Notes under the pieces: model-generated
What the model was told of the DNA's origin: nothing
The model's database searches: none
What the model saw: the letters and a program-made list of their open reading frames with translations, nothing else
In this document: positions 7,798-15,790 of the stretch, piece after piece
How positions within the stretch are numbered: the first letter of the stretch is position 1
Layout: each line of letters begins with the position of its first letter
NCBI GenBank assembly: GCA_027488965.1
Contig: JAIYAO010000069.1
Location: 1 to 38,495, forward strand
Length of the DNA stretch: 38,495 nucleotides
Reading direction: 5' to 3'
Origin: Alphaproteobacteria bacterium
GTDB taxonomy: Bacteria; Pseudomonadota; Alphaproteobacteria; Caulobacterales; Aquidulcibacteraceae
Made by a program: the position numbers and the translations under genes

Positions 7798-9830
7798 CGC
7801 TGCCCTCCCGTGAAGCGCACACCCACGAACAGCGACCGCCCCTCGCCCGGCCAGAACACCGCTGTAGACGCCGTGCGCGCGTCGGTCACCGCGCCGACGT
7901 TGGAGATGTAGCGCTCGTCGGTGAGGTTGCGCGCATCGGCGAAGAGCTCGACCGATTCCGTGGCCTTCCATCCCCCGTTCAGCGACACCGCCGCGTAGGA
8001 CGGGTAGCGCAGCATGTTGGCGTAATCGACCAGCACGTCCTTCGGAATCCATTCCACGCTGGGCGCCACGAACCAGCCTTCGCCCTCGTAGCGCAACTCC
8101 GCGCGGTAGGCGTGCTCCGGCGCCACGGGCAGGCGGTTGTCGCCGTACACGGCATCAGCGTCGAAGCGGAAATCCGAGAAGGTGTAGGTCTGCCGCAGCC
8201 GCCATGCAGGCGCGAAGCGCCAGTCGAGCCCCGCCTCGAGGCCCTGGTGGATGGTGTCGCCGGCGTTGAACGTGGCGGCGGGGATCGAGGGGCTGACGAT
8301 GAAGTTCAGCAGCTCCCCATCGAGCGCGGCGCGGTAGGCGGTGACATCCCACGTGAAGACGCCGCGCCGGCCGCGCGCGCCCACTTCGCCCGTCCACGCC
8401 TCCTGGGAGCGCAGCGGAATGAAGCCGACGGAGACGCCCGTCTGCGCCAGCGACGAGAAGTTCGGCGGCTCCACCGACTTCGTGATGTTGGCATAGACCT
8501 GCGCGCCGTCCTCGGCCTGCCAGAGCAGACCGACGCGCGGGGCGAACCAGTCGTAGGTTTTCGAGGCGCTGCGCGCCGGGGCGAGCAGGTTGACGAAGTC
8601 CCGCTCCGCGCGGCCGAACGAGCCGCCGGCGACGAGCGCGAGGCTGTCGGTGGTCCAGAACCGGCCTTCCGCGAACAGGTCGGCGCCCACGGCGTTCTGG
8701 CGCGACTGCGCCGTCTTCGCCCCGCGCGAGCCGCGCACGTTCACCCATTGCAGCGCGTCGTTGTCACCGCTGCGGTACGAGAAGCCGTAGAAGACGTCGG
8801 CACGATGGCCGAACAATTCGCCCTCCGTATCGAAGCGGGCGAACGCGCCCCAGTTGCGGCTTTCCTGGTCGATGACCTGGAAGATCGGATGGTGCAGGTC
8901 CTTCCATGTGGCGTACACGCCCGCTTCGAGCGTCGTGCTGTCGGAGAGGTCGTAGCGGGTCTGCACCGCGCCGCGCAGGCTGCGCATGTCGCGCGCGTAG
9001 TCGTTGGCGACGTTGGCGGGTGCGGCGATCTCCGGGGTGTTGAGCGCCTGCGTCGGCGTCAACGCACCGGGGATTTCCTGCTCCACGTTGGCAGCGCTCA
9101 CGAGGAAGCGCACCGCGCCGCCCGTGAAGTCGCGCCCGACATTGAGGGAGAGGCGGTTGGTGGTCTGGTCGCTCTGGTCGCGCCAGCCGTTGGCGGAAAT
9201 CACCGTGCCGGCGGCGAACAGGTCCCAGTCTTCGCCCGCGTGCGCCGCCTGCACGTGGCCGCGGATCGTCTGGTAGGAGCCGCCGTCCAGCCGGACGACG
9301 AGATCGGCCGGCGCATCGCGCCCCGTGGGCGTCACGAGGTTGACCGCCCCGCCCAACAGCGCGCCGCCGAAGCGCAGCGCGTTGCCGCCCTTGTAGACCT
9401 CCGTGTAGCGCGCGGTCAGCGGATCGACGAGCTGGAAATCCCCTGCCCCGTCGGCCTCGTTGAACGGGATGCCGTCCTGCGCCAGCAGCGTGCCGCGGTT
9501 GTGCGCGGAGTTGCCGATGCCGGAGCCGCGGATGGCGAGGCGCGAATCCTCCCCCCATTTCTTGCGCGCAAACACGCCGGGCACGTCGCGCAGCGTATCC
9601 TCCAGGCCCTGCGCGTAGCGGTTCTGGTAGGCTTCGAGCGGCACGACCGCGACGGCGCCGGGCGTTTCGGAAAGGCGCCTGCGCGCTTCGGCGACCACGG
9701 CGGGATCCTCCGGATCGCGCTGGGCGGTGACAATGATGGTGTCGGCGGGAACGCTATCGGCGACGGCCGGCGCAGCCGCGCCGACGAGAAGCGCGCCGCA
9801 GACGGCGGCGGTGGTCCAGGTGATCTGCAT
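7794..9830 (-). CDS. TonB-dependent outer-membrane receptor, probably for a copper or iron complex
   Basis: A 678-residue outer-membrane receptor. Residues 1-24 are a signal peptide ending APAVA. A TonB box-like DTIIVTA follows at about 30-36, then a plug domain (about 50-165; LRDVPGVFARKKWGEDSRLAIRG, YKGGNALRFGGALLGGAVNLVTPTG) and a 22-strand-type barrel ending in the aromatic-rich C-terminal strand SLFVGVRFTGG. The plug resembles FecA/siderophore receptors. Its operon partners include a PCuAC copper chaperone, which makes a copper chelate a likely cargo, but this is inferred from context only. It follows the DUF2946 gene by 67 bases and overlaps the PepSY gene by 4. Confidence 0.88.
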   Translation of the reverse strand: MQITWTTAAVCGALLVGAAAPAVADSVPADTIIVTAQRDPEDPAVVAEARRRLSETPGAVAVVPLEAYQNRYAQGLEDTLRDVPGVFARKKWGEDSRLAIRGSGIGNSAHNRGTLLAQDGIPFNEADGAGDFQLVDPLTARYTEVYKGGNALRFGGALLGGAVNLVTPTGRDAPADLVVRLDGGSYQTIRGHVQAAHAGEDWDLFAAGTVISANGWRDQSDQTTNRLSLNVGRDFTGGAVRFLVSAANVEQEIPGALTPTQALNTPEIAAPANVANDYARDMRSLRGAVQTRYDLSDSTTLEAGVYATWKDLHHPIFQVIDQESRNWGAFARFDTEGELFGHRADVFYGFSYRSGDNDALQWVNVRGSRGAKTAQSRQNAVGADLFAEGRFWTTDSLALVAGGSFGRAERDFVNLLAPARSASKTYDWFAPRVGLLWQAEDGAQVYANITKSVEPPNFSSLAQTGVSVGFIPLRSQEAWTGEVGARGRRGVFTWDVTAYRAALDGELLNFIVSPSIPAATFNAGDTIHQGLEAGLDWRFAPAWRLRQTYTFSDFRFDADAVYGDNRLPVAPEHAYRAELRYEGEGWFVAPSVEWIPKDVLVDYANMLRYPSYAAVSLNGGWKATESVELFADARNLTDERYISNVGAVTDARTASTAVFWPGEGRSLFVGVRFTGGQR

Positions 9831-9897
9831 GGGAAAGAGTCCCGATCGGAAACGAAGCGAAGGCGCGCGCAGAAGCGCGGCGCGACGGCAGGCCGGT

Positions 9898-10293
9898 TCA
9901 GATCAGGACGGGCGGTGCGTGGGATGGCGGCGGCGGCGCGGCAAGGCCGCGCCCGGGCGCGAGGTCCGGCATGGGGTGCGACGGCGCCGACCGATCGATC
10001 GCCACCGGCGCTGCGATGGAGACCGTGGCGGACGGCGCAGCAGCCGCCGACGCCATGGCGAAGACGCAGTGGTCCCCCGCGGTGGACGCGGGCGGCGGCG
10101 CCTCGCCATCGAGATCCATCGACGCGTGCGCAACGGACCCGTCCGACGAACAGATCACCACCTCGAACACGCCATCCTTCGCCGTGGGCATGAAGCCCAC
10201 GGGCACTGCGGCCCGCAGCAACGCCGCAAGCAGCGCCAGCACGAGGACGGCGCGCGCGGCGAAGGGCCGGCGAAGGAAGGATGTCCCGCTCAC
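9898..10293 (-). CDS. DUF2946-type exported protein
   Basis: A protein of 131 residues if begun at the GTG at 10293, which puts the hydrophobic export signal (FAARAVLVLALLAALLRAAVPVGFMP) near the N-terminus. The VPVGFMPTA segment and two spaced cysteines (C48 in VICSS, C76 in DHCVFAM) are what I associate with DUF2946, a family commonly found in copper operons. An ATG 105 bases upstream would add 35 non-family residues and seems less likely. The C-terminal half is Ala/Pro/His-rich. It is the first gene of the TonB receptor-PepSY-PCuAC operon; a role in periplasmic copper handling is inferred from context. Confidence 0.65.
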   Translation of the reverse strand: MSGTSFLRRPFAARAVLVLALLAALLRAAVPVGFMPTAKDGVFEVVICSSDGSVAHASMDLDGEAPPPASTAGDHCVFAMASAAAAPSATVSIAAPVAIDRSAPSHPMPDLAPGRGLAAPPPPSHAPPVLI

Positions 10294-10464
10294 CCCCAAG
10301 CCTTGCCGCAGGCTCCCCCGCCAAGCGATGCGGTTCTTTGCCTTCCCGAGTTCCGCGCGCGCGGCTCTCCCGGCGGGGGAATCTTGCAGAAAGAACACTT
10401 CCGGTCCTATCGCGCCTCTGGTTCCGTCGTGTTAGCTACTCACAGACCTCGGGGAGAACGGTAC

Positions 10465-11454
10465 ATGGCCGACGTTTCACTCGTCTGCGTTCGGGAAGAC
10501 GCCTGGAAGGCGGACCTCCTGGCCGACGCTCTGGAACGCTATGGGTTCGCCGTCTGCCGGTCCGCCACCGTGTTCGAGGACTTCCAGGGCTACGCCGCGG
10601 TCATCGTGCTGCTATCGCCGGGGGCCGCGCGGTCCGAGTTGGTGATGGGCACCGCCTCGCGCGCCATCGACTGGGGCAAGCTGATCCCCGTTTTCGTCAA
10701 CCTCTGCGCGCTGCCGGACTGCCTGTCCGGCGTGGCGCTGCATGACCTGTCCATGTGGGACGGCCAGGGCGAGGACGCGGTGGTGAAGGCCATCGCCTAC
10801 CACGCCCAGCGCCTCTCCGGTCAGCCGGGCCGCCCCGTGCTTGGCGCCCCGTCGCAGCGCCAGGTGGCGCCGCGCCTGGCGCTGGACACCTACGCCGCCC
10901 CGCAAGCCTACATCGAGCCGCCGCGCGCCGCGCCGAACTACGGGTTCGGGCAGGATTACGCGCCCGTCCACCAGGAGCCGGCGTACGAGGAGCCCGTCTG
11001 GGGCCGTGAGCGCGCGCCCTACACCCCGCCCACCCCCTACTTCGTGGCCGCCGCCCACAACGAGATGGACTATGCGCCGCCCGCCCACGCCGGCTACCAC
11101 CGGCCGGTGGACAGCTACGTGGCCGCCAGCGTCGCCAACGACGCCGCCCAGCGCCGCGCCTACTTCATGGAGCGCGCCGCGTTCATGGACGCCCCCCGCG
11201 CGCCGAACGACTACGCCCACGAACCGCCGGAAGAGACGCCCCCGCCCCCCCGTCAGCGCCGGCCGCTGTCGGGCCTGTTCACGGTGTTCGTCTCCGCCCT
11301 GGCGCTGATCGGCACGGCGTGGGTGGAAGAGGCCCGCACCCGCGAGATCGAGATCCTGCGCGCCACCCCCGCCGAGGCCACCGCCGTCCTCACCACCCCG
11401 GCCGACATCGACCTGACCAGCCTGCCGCGCGAAAGGCTCGTCCCGCGTCGCTAG
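10465..11454 (+). CDS. TIR-like domain protein with Pro/Tyr-rich linker and C-terminal membrane anchor
   Basis: A 329-residue protein in three parts. Residues about 1-118 look like a TIR fold: alternating strands and helices (VSLVCVRED, YAAVIVLLSPGAARSE) and a closing strand GKLIPVFVNLCALPDCLSG then LHDLSMWDG, the usual end of bacterial TIR domains. E58 lies near the expected catalytic glutamate, but I cannot align it confidently. Residues about 125-265 are low-complexity and rich in Pro, Tyr and Ala. Residues 268-286 form one membrane helix, followed by a short charged tail of 43 residues. The ATG at 10465 has GGGGAGA 8 bases upstream. No effector or defence partner is adjacent. Function unknown; TIR assignment is by pattern only. 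Confidence 0.6.
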   Translation: MADVSLVCVREDAWKADLLADALERYGFAVCRSATVFEDFQGYAAVIVLLSPGAARSELVMGTASRAIDWGKLIPVFVNLCALPDCLSGVALHDLSMWDGQGEDAVVKAIAYHAQRLSGQPGRPVLGAPSQRQVAPRLALDTYAAPQAYIEPPRAAPNYGFGQDYAPVHQEPAYEEPVWGRERAPYTPPTPYFVAAAHNEMDYAPPAHAGYHRPVDSYVAASVANDAAQRRAYFMERAAFMDAPRAPNDYAHEPPEETPPPPRQRRPLSGLFTVFVSALALIGTAWVEEARTREIEILRATPAEATAVLTTPADIDLTSLPRERLVPRR

Positions 11455-12206
11455 CGCTTGCGCCTGAGTTCCAGCGCCATCAGGTGCGACAGCGCGGGGT
11501 ACAGCGCGGAATACAGAGCCATCGCCACCCCGTAGAATCCCTCGCGCCGCCCCTGGCGGGAGACGTACGATTTCCAGAACCGCGAGAAGAAGCGCCGCAC
11601 GGTCTTGGCCGCCGGCGGGATCGCGTCCTTCTCCACCATGTCCAGCGCCGCGAGCCGACAATAGCGCAACAGGCGGGCGTACATGTCCGGCAGGTCGCGG
11701 TAGACATGGTGCACCATGCGCGCGCGCGTGCGCGCCACCTCCGGCAGCTGCTGCACCGGCGGATGCAGGCGCCCCTCCCCCCAGGACTTGGTGTGGCTGG
11801 GAAAAAGGCACCGCTTGCCGCCCACGCCGTTGTAGGCGCCCCAGCCGTGGGTGATGGCGTGGCCGCCGATGCGGTTGTCGAACGGGATGAACACGCCGCC
11901 CTGCGGCTGTGACTGCAGGATCGCACGGATCTCGGCCGCCAGCTCGGGCGGACAGCGTTCGTCGGCGTCGATCTCCAGCGTGTAGGCGCCCGTGCACGCG
12001 GCAAGCCCCGCATTGCGGCGCGGCCCCTCGATCTCCCAGGCGCCCTCCAGCAGCTTCGCGCCGGCGCGTTCCGCGATCGCCCTGGACCCATCTGTGCAGC
12101 GGTCGAGCACCACCACGATCTCATCGGCGAAGCGCACGCTCGCGAGACAGTCCGGCAGATCGGCTTCGCCGTTGTGGACGACGATGAGGGCGCTGAGCGT
12201 GGGCAT
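11451..12206 (-). CDS. Family 2 glycosyltransferase, WaaE/KdtX-like
   Basis: A 251-residue cytoplasmic GT-A glycosyltransferase. The N-terminus MPTLSALIVVHNGEADLPDCLASV and the metal/nucleotide motif EIDADERCPPEL (DADE at 80-83) match the GT2 subgroup that includes WaaE/KdtX, which adds a glucose to the lipopolysaccharide inner core. A basic C-terminal region (RRFFSRFWKSYVSRQGRREGFYG) is typical of this subgroup and may bind the membrane. The sugar and acceptor are not known here. I start at the internal ATG at 12206, since the preceding 20 residues are not family-like. Its stop and that of the convergent TIR-like gene share the palindrome CTAG. Confidence 0.8.
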   Translation of the reverse strand: MPTLSALIVVHNGEADLPDCLASVRFADEIVVVLDRCTDGSRAIAERAGAKLLEGAWEIEGPRRNAGLAACTGAYTLEIDADERCPPELAAEIRAILQSQPQGGVFIPFDNRIGGHAITHGWGAYNGVGGKRCLFPSHTKSWGEGRLHPPVQQLPEVARTRARMVHHVYRDLPDMYARLLRYCRLAALDMVEKDAIPPAAKTVRRFFSRFWKSYVSRQGRREGFYGVAMALYSALYPALSHLMALELRRKR

Positions 12207-12309
12207 GGCGCGGTTGGTCACCCGCGTTGCGCAGAGGGTCAAGGTTGCACCATGAATCCGCCGCACCGCCTGGCGATTATGAACTCGCCGTAATGGAGGC
12301 GGCCAGACA

Positions 12310-12852
12310 ATGCGTACGATGCTCGCAGCGGTTTCAGTGGTGACGGCGCTTGGCGCGGGCGGCGCCGCGGCGGATCAGTGCGGCGCGCAGACCCACCGGC
12401 GGTTCGGCGAGACGCGCGCGTACTTCCAGGACGTGCTGGCCGCGTGCCGGCCGGACGGCTACTGCTCGGTCGTCGGCGAAGTGGCGGACCCGACGCGCCA
12501 GGCGGCCTACCGCCAGCAATTCCGCGTGGCGCGCCCGGCCCCCGGCGCGCCCCATCAGGTGCAGTTCGCCGCCACCGACCCGATGCCCGCCGATGACGCC
12601 GCGCCGATGGCGCTCGCCTTCGCCGCGACGGCGTTCGACCTGACGAACCATTTCACCACCACGGGCGCCGTCAACGAGTACCGCATCACCGACCAGCCGA
12701 TGACGGACTCCGTGGTCGGCGAACTGAAGAAGGCGCGCACCGTGCGCTGGACCTACCAGTCCCCCGCCGGCCCCGCCGCGGCGACGTTTCCGTTGAACGG
12801 CCTCACCGCCGCGCTGGCGTGGATCGACTGCATGGGAAGCAGCAAGCCGTAG
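12310..12852 (+). CDS. Exported protein, IalB/DUF1176-like
   Basis: A 180-residue secreted protein of unknown function. Residues 1-21 are a signal peptide (cleavage after GGAAA). The mature part has paired cysteines (C24, C46, C52 and C174), suggesting disulfides in the periplasm. The C-terminal ATFPLNGLTAALAWIDCM resembles the closing FxLxGxxxALxxxD segment of the invasion-associated IalB and DUF1176 families; this is a weak, by-eye similarity. It stands alone between a divergent glycosyltransferase gene and a pair of palindromic repeats that probably end its transcript. Confidence 0.6.
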   Translation: MRTMLAAVSVVTALGAGGAAADQCGAQTHRRFGETRAYFQDVLAACRPDGYCSVVGEVADPTRQAAYRQQFRVARPAPGAPHQVQFAATDPMPADDAAPMALAFAATAFDLTNHFTTTGAVNEYRITDQPMTDSVVGELKKARTVRWTYQSPAGPAAATFPLNGLTAALAWIDCMGSSKP

Positions 12853-12865
12853 CCCCCAGTAGCGC

Positions 12866-12926
12866 CCTTCTCCCGCGAGAGCGGGAGAAGGTGGATCGGC
12901 GCGGAACGCGCCGAGACGGATGAGGG
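12866..12926 (-). repeat. Family A palindromic repeat, copy A2
   Basis: On the plus strand it begins with an 11-bp perfect hairpin (CCTTCTCCCGC, loop GAGA, GCGGGAGAAGG at 12866-12891), continues with TGGA and an 8-bp hairpin TCGGCGCG-GAA-CGCGCCGA (12895-12913), and ends GACGGATGAGGG. It is the inverse of copy A3, 22 bases further on. The outer parts are conserved and the small hairpin differs from the other copies in both arms. Confidence 0.85.
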
Positions 12927-12948
12927 CCATCTCCATGGTCCGAGAACG

Positions 12949-12997
12949 CCCTCATCCGGCGCTTCGCGCCACCTTCTCCCGCTCCCGCGGGAGAAGG
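12949..12997 (+). repeat. Family A palindromic repeat, copy A3
   Basis: CCCTCATCC, then the small hairpin GGCGC-TTC-GCGCC (12958-12970), ACC spacer and the 11-bp hairpin CCTTCTCCCGC-TCCC-GCGGGAGAAGG (12972-12997). With A2 it forms a large inverted pair lying between the convergent 12310-12852 and 13010-13519 genes, where it may terminate both transcripts. Confidence 0.85.
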
Positions 12998-13009
12998 ACC
13001 AAGTGCGCC

Positions 13010-13519
13010 CTACTCGCCCCTCACCCAGTCCACGGCGGGATCGTTGAAATCGACCACGTCGGCCAATTCGTAGATGTTGGGATAGCCGTAGCCGTAGAGA
13101 TTGATGAACGTGGGGATGTTGAGCGCGAGACGCATGCTCTTCACCACCACGGGCGCTACGTCGTTGGAAAAGTTGTTGTTGCAGTAGATGAGAATCCGCC
13201 GGTTGCGGTCCGGGCCGATGACAGCGGCGAGGCTTTCGTCGGTGAAGTCCGTGAACGGCAGGTTCACCGCGCCGGCGATGTGGCCCCGCGCGAACGCGTC
13301 GGCGGATCGCGCATCGAGGATCAGCGTCCCCCGCTCCCGCGCCATGGCCTTGAAATCCGCAAGGCCGACGCGGCGCGCCTCCCGATACGGCGCCAGGTCC
13401 GCGGTGAGCGCAGCGAAGCCCTGAAAGTCGATCTGCGGATTGGCGCGCACCGGTTCCTTGGCGAACGCCCACGGCGCCGAAAGCGCCACTACTGCCGCCA
13501 GCAATGCCACGCGCCGCAT
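13010..13519 (-). CDS. Exported rhodanese-like protein
   Basis: A 169-residue periplasmic protein with a cleavable signal (residues 1-20, ending PWAFA) and one rhodanese domain (about 48-160). The motif TLILDARSADAFARGHIAGAVNLP is the CH2A-like entry segment, and the active-site cysteine is C113 in IYCNNNFSN. The loop CNNNFSN lacks the terminal Arg of classical thiosulfate sulfurtransferases, so the natural sulfur or oxyanion substrate is unclear. The start at 13519 is preferred over the ATG 15 bases upstream because GGAGGG sits just ahead of it. The gene is 55 bases downstream of an aldo/keto reductase gene on the same strand and may be cotranscribed with it. Confidence 0.8.
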   Translation of the reverse strand: MRRVALLAAVVALSAPWAFAKEPVRANPQIDFQGFAALTADLAPYREARRVGLADFKAMARERGTLILDARSADAFARGHIAGAVNLPFTDFTDESLAAVIGPDRNRRILIYCNNNFSNDVAPVVVKSMRLALNIPTFINLYGYGYPNIYELADVVDFNDPAVDWVRGE

Positions 13520-13574
13520 CGGACCCTCCGTCACGAAGAGTCCGATGCGCCGAGAGCGTGGCGATTTTGCGTCC

Positions 13575-14666
13575 CTACGCGATCCAGTTCATGCGGTCGG
13601 CGCTCTGGCGTTCGTGCATCCAGCCCGGGTACTCCCGCGGCAGGGCGGACACGCCATCGAGGACGCGCATGTCGTCGCCGGACAGCTTCACCTCGTTTGC
13701 GGCAAGGTTCTGCGCGAGCTGTTCGGGCGTCCTCGCGCCGATGATGACGCTGGTGACCCACGGCTTGTGCAGCAGCCACGCGAGCGCCACGCCCGCCACC
13801 GTGGACCCGCGCGCTTCCGCGATCGGCCTCATGGCGTCGATGCAGTTGAACCCGCGCTCCTTGTCCACCGGCGGGAAATCGAACGTGGTGCGCCGCGCAT
13901 CGTTCGGGCCGCCGCCTTCGCGCTGGTACTTGCCCGACAGGAAGCCGCCCGCAAGCGGACTCCACGGCAGGATGGCGACCTGCTGGTCCACGCACAGGGG
14001 CACGACTTCGCGCTCCAGATCGCGGCCGGCGATGGAGTAGTACATCTGCGCCGATTCAAATCGCGCGAGATGATCCTTCGCGGAAATCCCGAGCGCCCTG
14101 GCGATCTGCCACGCCGCGAGATTGCAGAGCCCGATGTAGCGCACGCGGCCGGACTTCACGATGTCGTCGAGCGCCGAGAGCGTCTCCTCCAGCGGCGTGA
14201 CAGGATCGAAGCCGTGGATCTGGTAGAGATCGATGTGGTCCATCTCCAGCCGCTTGAGGCTGGCGTCCACCGCATCGAACAGGTGTTTGCGCGAGAGCCC
14301 CCAGGTGTTGTGCGATTTCTGGCGCCGCGCGTGCGCGGCCATGAGGGCTTCGGGGCTTTCGCCGTCCGCAGCCGCGGGCGTGAAGAACCGCCCGAACGCC
14401 TTGGTGGCGATCACCACCTCGTCGCGGCCGACGCCAAGGTTGCGCACGGCGTGGCCGAGGATCGTCTCCGACTGTCCGCTGGAATAGACATCGGCCGTAT
14501 CGAAGAAATTCACGCCGGCCTCGAAAGCGGTCCGCACCAGGCCGTCGGCGGACTCCTGCCCGAGCGCGCCCATCACCTTCCAGAAATCGTCCCCGCCGAA
14601 GGTCATGGTGCCGAGGCAGATTTCGGAAACGACGAGGCCGGTGCGGCCGAGCTTGCGGTAGCGCAT
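13575..14666 (-). CDS. Aldo/keto reductase
   Basis: A 363-residue NADPH-dependent oxidoreductase with an (alpha/beta)8 barrel. The start MRYRKLGRTGLVVSEICLGTMTFGG is the standard N-terminus of the AKR superfamily; catalytic residues are D56 and Y61 in FFDTADVYSSGQSE, K89 in IATKAF, and the histidine of LYQIHGFD. The C-terminal WVTSVIIGARTPEQLAQN binds the cofactor phosphate. AAGGAG lies 7 bases upstream of the chosen ATG, which removes a 25-residue extension. Physiological substrate unknown; reduction of an aldehyde or ketone is expected. Confidence 0.92.
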   Translation of the reverse strand: MRYRKLGRTGLVVSEICLGTMTFGGDDFWKVMGALGQESADGLVRTAFEAGVNFFDTADVYSSGQSETILGHAVRNLGVGRDEVVIATKAFGRFFTPAAADGESPEALMAAHARRQKSHNTWGLSRKHLFDAVDASLKRLEMDHIDLYQIHGFDPVTPLEETLSALDDIVKSGRVRYIGLCNLAAWQIARALGISAKDHLARFESAQMYYSIAGRDLEREVVPLCVDQQVAILPWSPLAGGFLSGKYQREGGGPNDARRTTFDFPPVDKERGFNCIDAMRPIAEARGSTVAGVALAWLLHKPWVTSVIIGARTPEQLAQNLAANEVKLSGDDMRVLDGVSALPREYPGWMHERQSADRMNWIA

Positions 14667-14853
14667 GGGACTGCTCCTTGCGTGGGGACGAACGGAAGAT
14701 GTGAGGGCGCCGCCCGGCCGGCGCCGGGTGAAGACGATCAAGATCTAGCGTGAAAAATCGGGTTTCGCCACGCGTTGAAAAATGCGGCGGCGATCCCGAT
14801 ATCTACGGCTCAGAAAACAAACATGCAGCGACGCCGGCGAAGACTCTTTTCGC

Positions 14854-15741
14854 CTAGATGCCGTTCGTCTTGAACCACGCCAGCATCCGCGCCCAGCCAT
14901 CTTCCGCCGCATCCTTCTTGAAGGACGGGCGATAATCGGCGTGGAAGCCGTGCTGGGCGCCATCGAACACGACGATCTCGCTGCGGGACGGATTGCCCGC
15001 AGCCGCGAGTGCAGCGCGCATCTGGTCCACGGTCGCCACCGGGATGCCGCGGTCCTCCGCCGCGTAGAGGCCCAGCACCGGGCACTTGAGGGCGCCGGCG
15101 ACGTCCACCGGCCAGGGCCGCCCCTCCTCTGCACCGAACGCGCCCGCTTCCGGCGCCACCAGCCGCCCGTACCAGGCCACGCCCGCCTTGAACGCCTTGT
15201 GGCGCGCCGCCGCCATCCAGACCACGGCGCCGCCCCAGCAGAATCCGGTGATGGCGAAGGCGTCCTTCTGCACGTAGCGCTTGCGCCGGAGGAAGCGGAT
15301 CGCGCCCTCCGTGTCGTCCATCACCTGCTCGTACACGGCCTTGGCCACGATGGGGCGGATCACGTTCTGGATGTCGGTGGTGGTGGAGGGATCGCCGCCG
15401 CGATCAAAGTAATCGGGCGCGAGCGCCACGTAGCCCTGCTTGGCCAAGCGGCGGCAGACGTCCTTGATGTAGGCGTGAATGCCGAAAATCTCGTTGACGA
15501 CGATCACCACCGGATGGCGCCCCGGCGCTGCGGGCCGCGCCAGATAGCCCGGCGCCTGGTAGCGGCCGGCGCCGCGGAAGGTGACCTCCTCCACGATCAG
15601 CCCGGCCTCGTCCGTGGTGATCGCCTGCGCACCAGCGGGCCCGGCGCCGAGCGCGTAGCCGGCGGTGAAGAGCGACGCGAGCGCCGTGCGCCGCGACATG
15701 TTCAGATCCGGCAGATCGCCTTCCGGCGTGCGCAACAACAT
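14854..15741 (-). CDS. Dienelactone hydrolase family protein
   Basis: A 295-residue alpha/beta hydrolase. The catalytic triad of the family is visible as Cys in ITGFCWGGAVV, Asp in AAEDRGIP and His in AQHGFHADYRP. Preceding the domain is SRRTALASLFTAGYALGAGPAGAQA (about residues 16-40), which looks like an internal Tat-type signal, so the enzyme may be exported. The ATG at 15741 is chosen because GGAGGA lies 6 bases upstream. It would hydrolyse lactones or esters; the true substrate is unknown. It lies 49 bases downstream of alkB on the same strand. The 187-base gap to the reductase gene (14667-14853) shows nothing I can identify. Confidence 0.85.
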   Translation of the reverse strand: MLLRTPEGDLPDLNMSRRTALASLFTAGYALGAGPAGAQAITTDEAGLIVEEVTFRGAGRYQAPGYLARPAAPGRHPVVIVVNEIFGIHAYIKDVCRRLAKQGYVALAPDYFDRGGDPSTTTDIQNVIRPIVAKAVYEQVMDDTEGAIRFLRRKRYVQKDAFAITGFCWGGAVVWMAAARHKAFKAGVAWYGRLVAPEAGAFGAEEGRPWPVDVAGALKCPVLGLYAAEDRGIPVATVDQMRAALAAAGNPSRSEIVVFDGAQHGFHADYRPSFKKDAAEDGWARMLAWFKTNGI

Positions 15742-15790
15742 GAGCGTTCCTCCATTTTGCGGGACGTAAAGCACGCCCGCACGGAGACTG

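Noticed and set aside
12853-13009. CRISPR-like array suspected from repeated CCTTCTCCC / GGGAGAAGG blocks
   Set aside because: There are only two copies, in inverted orientation, forming hairpins with no regular spacers; they are family A palindromes.
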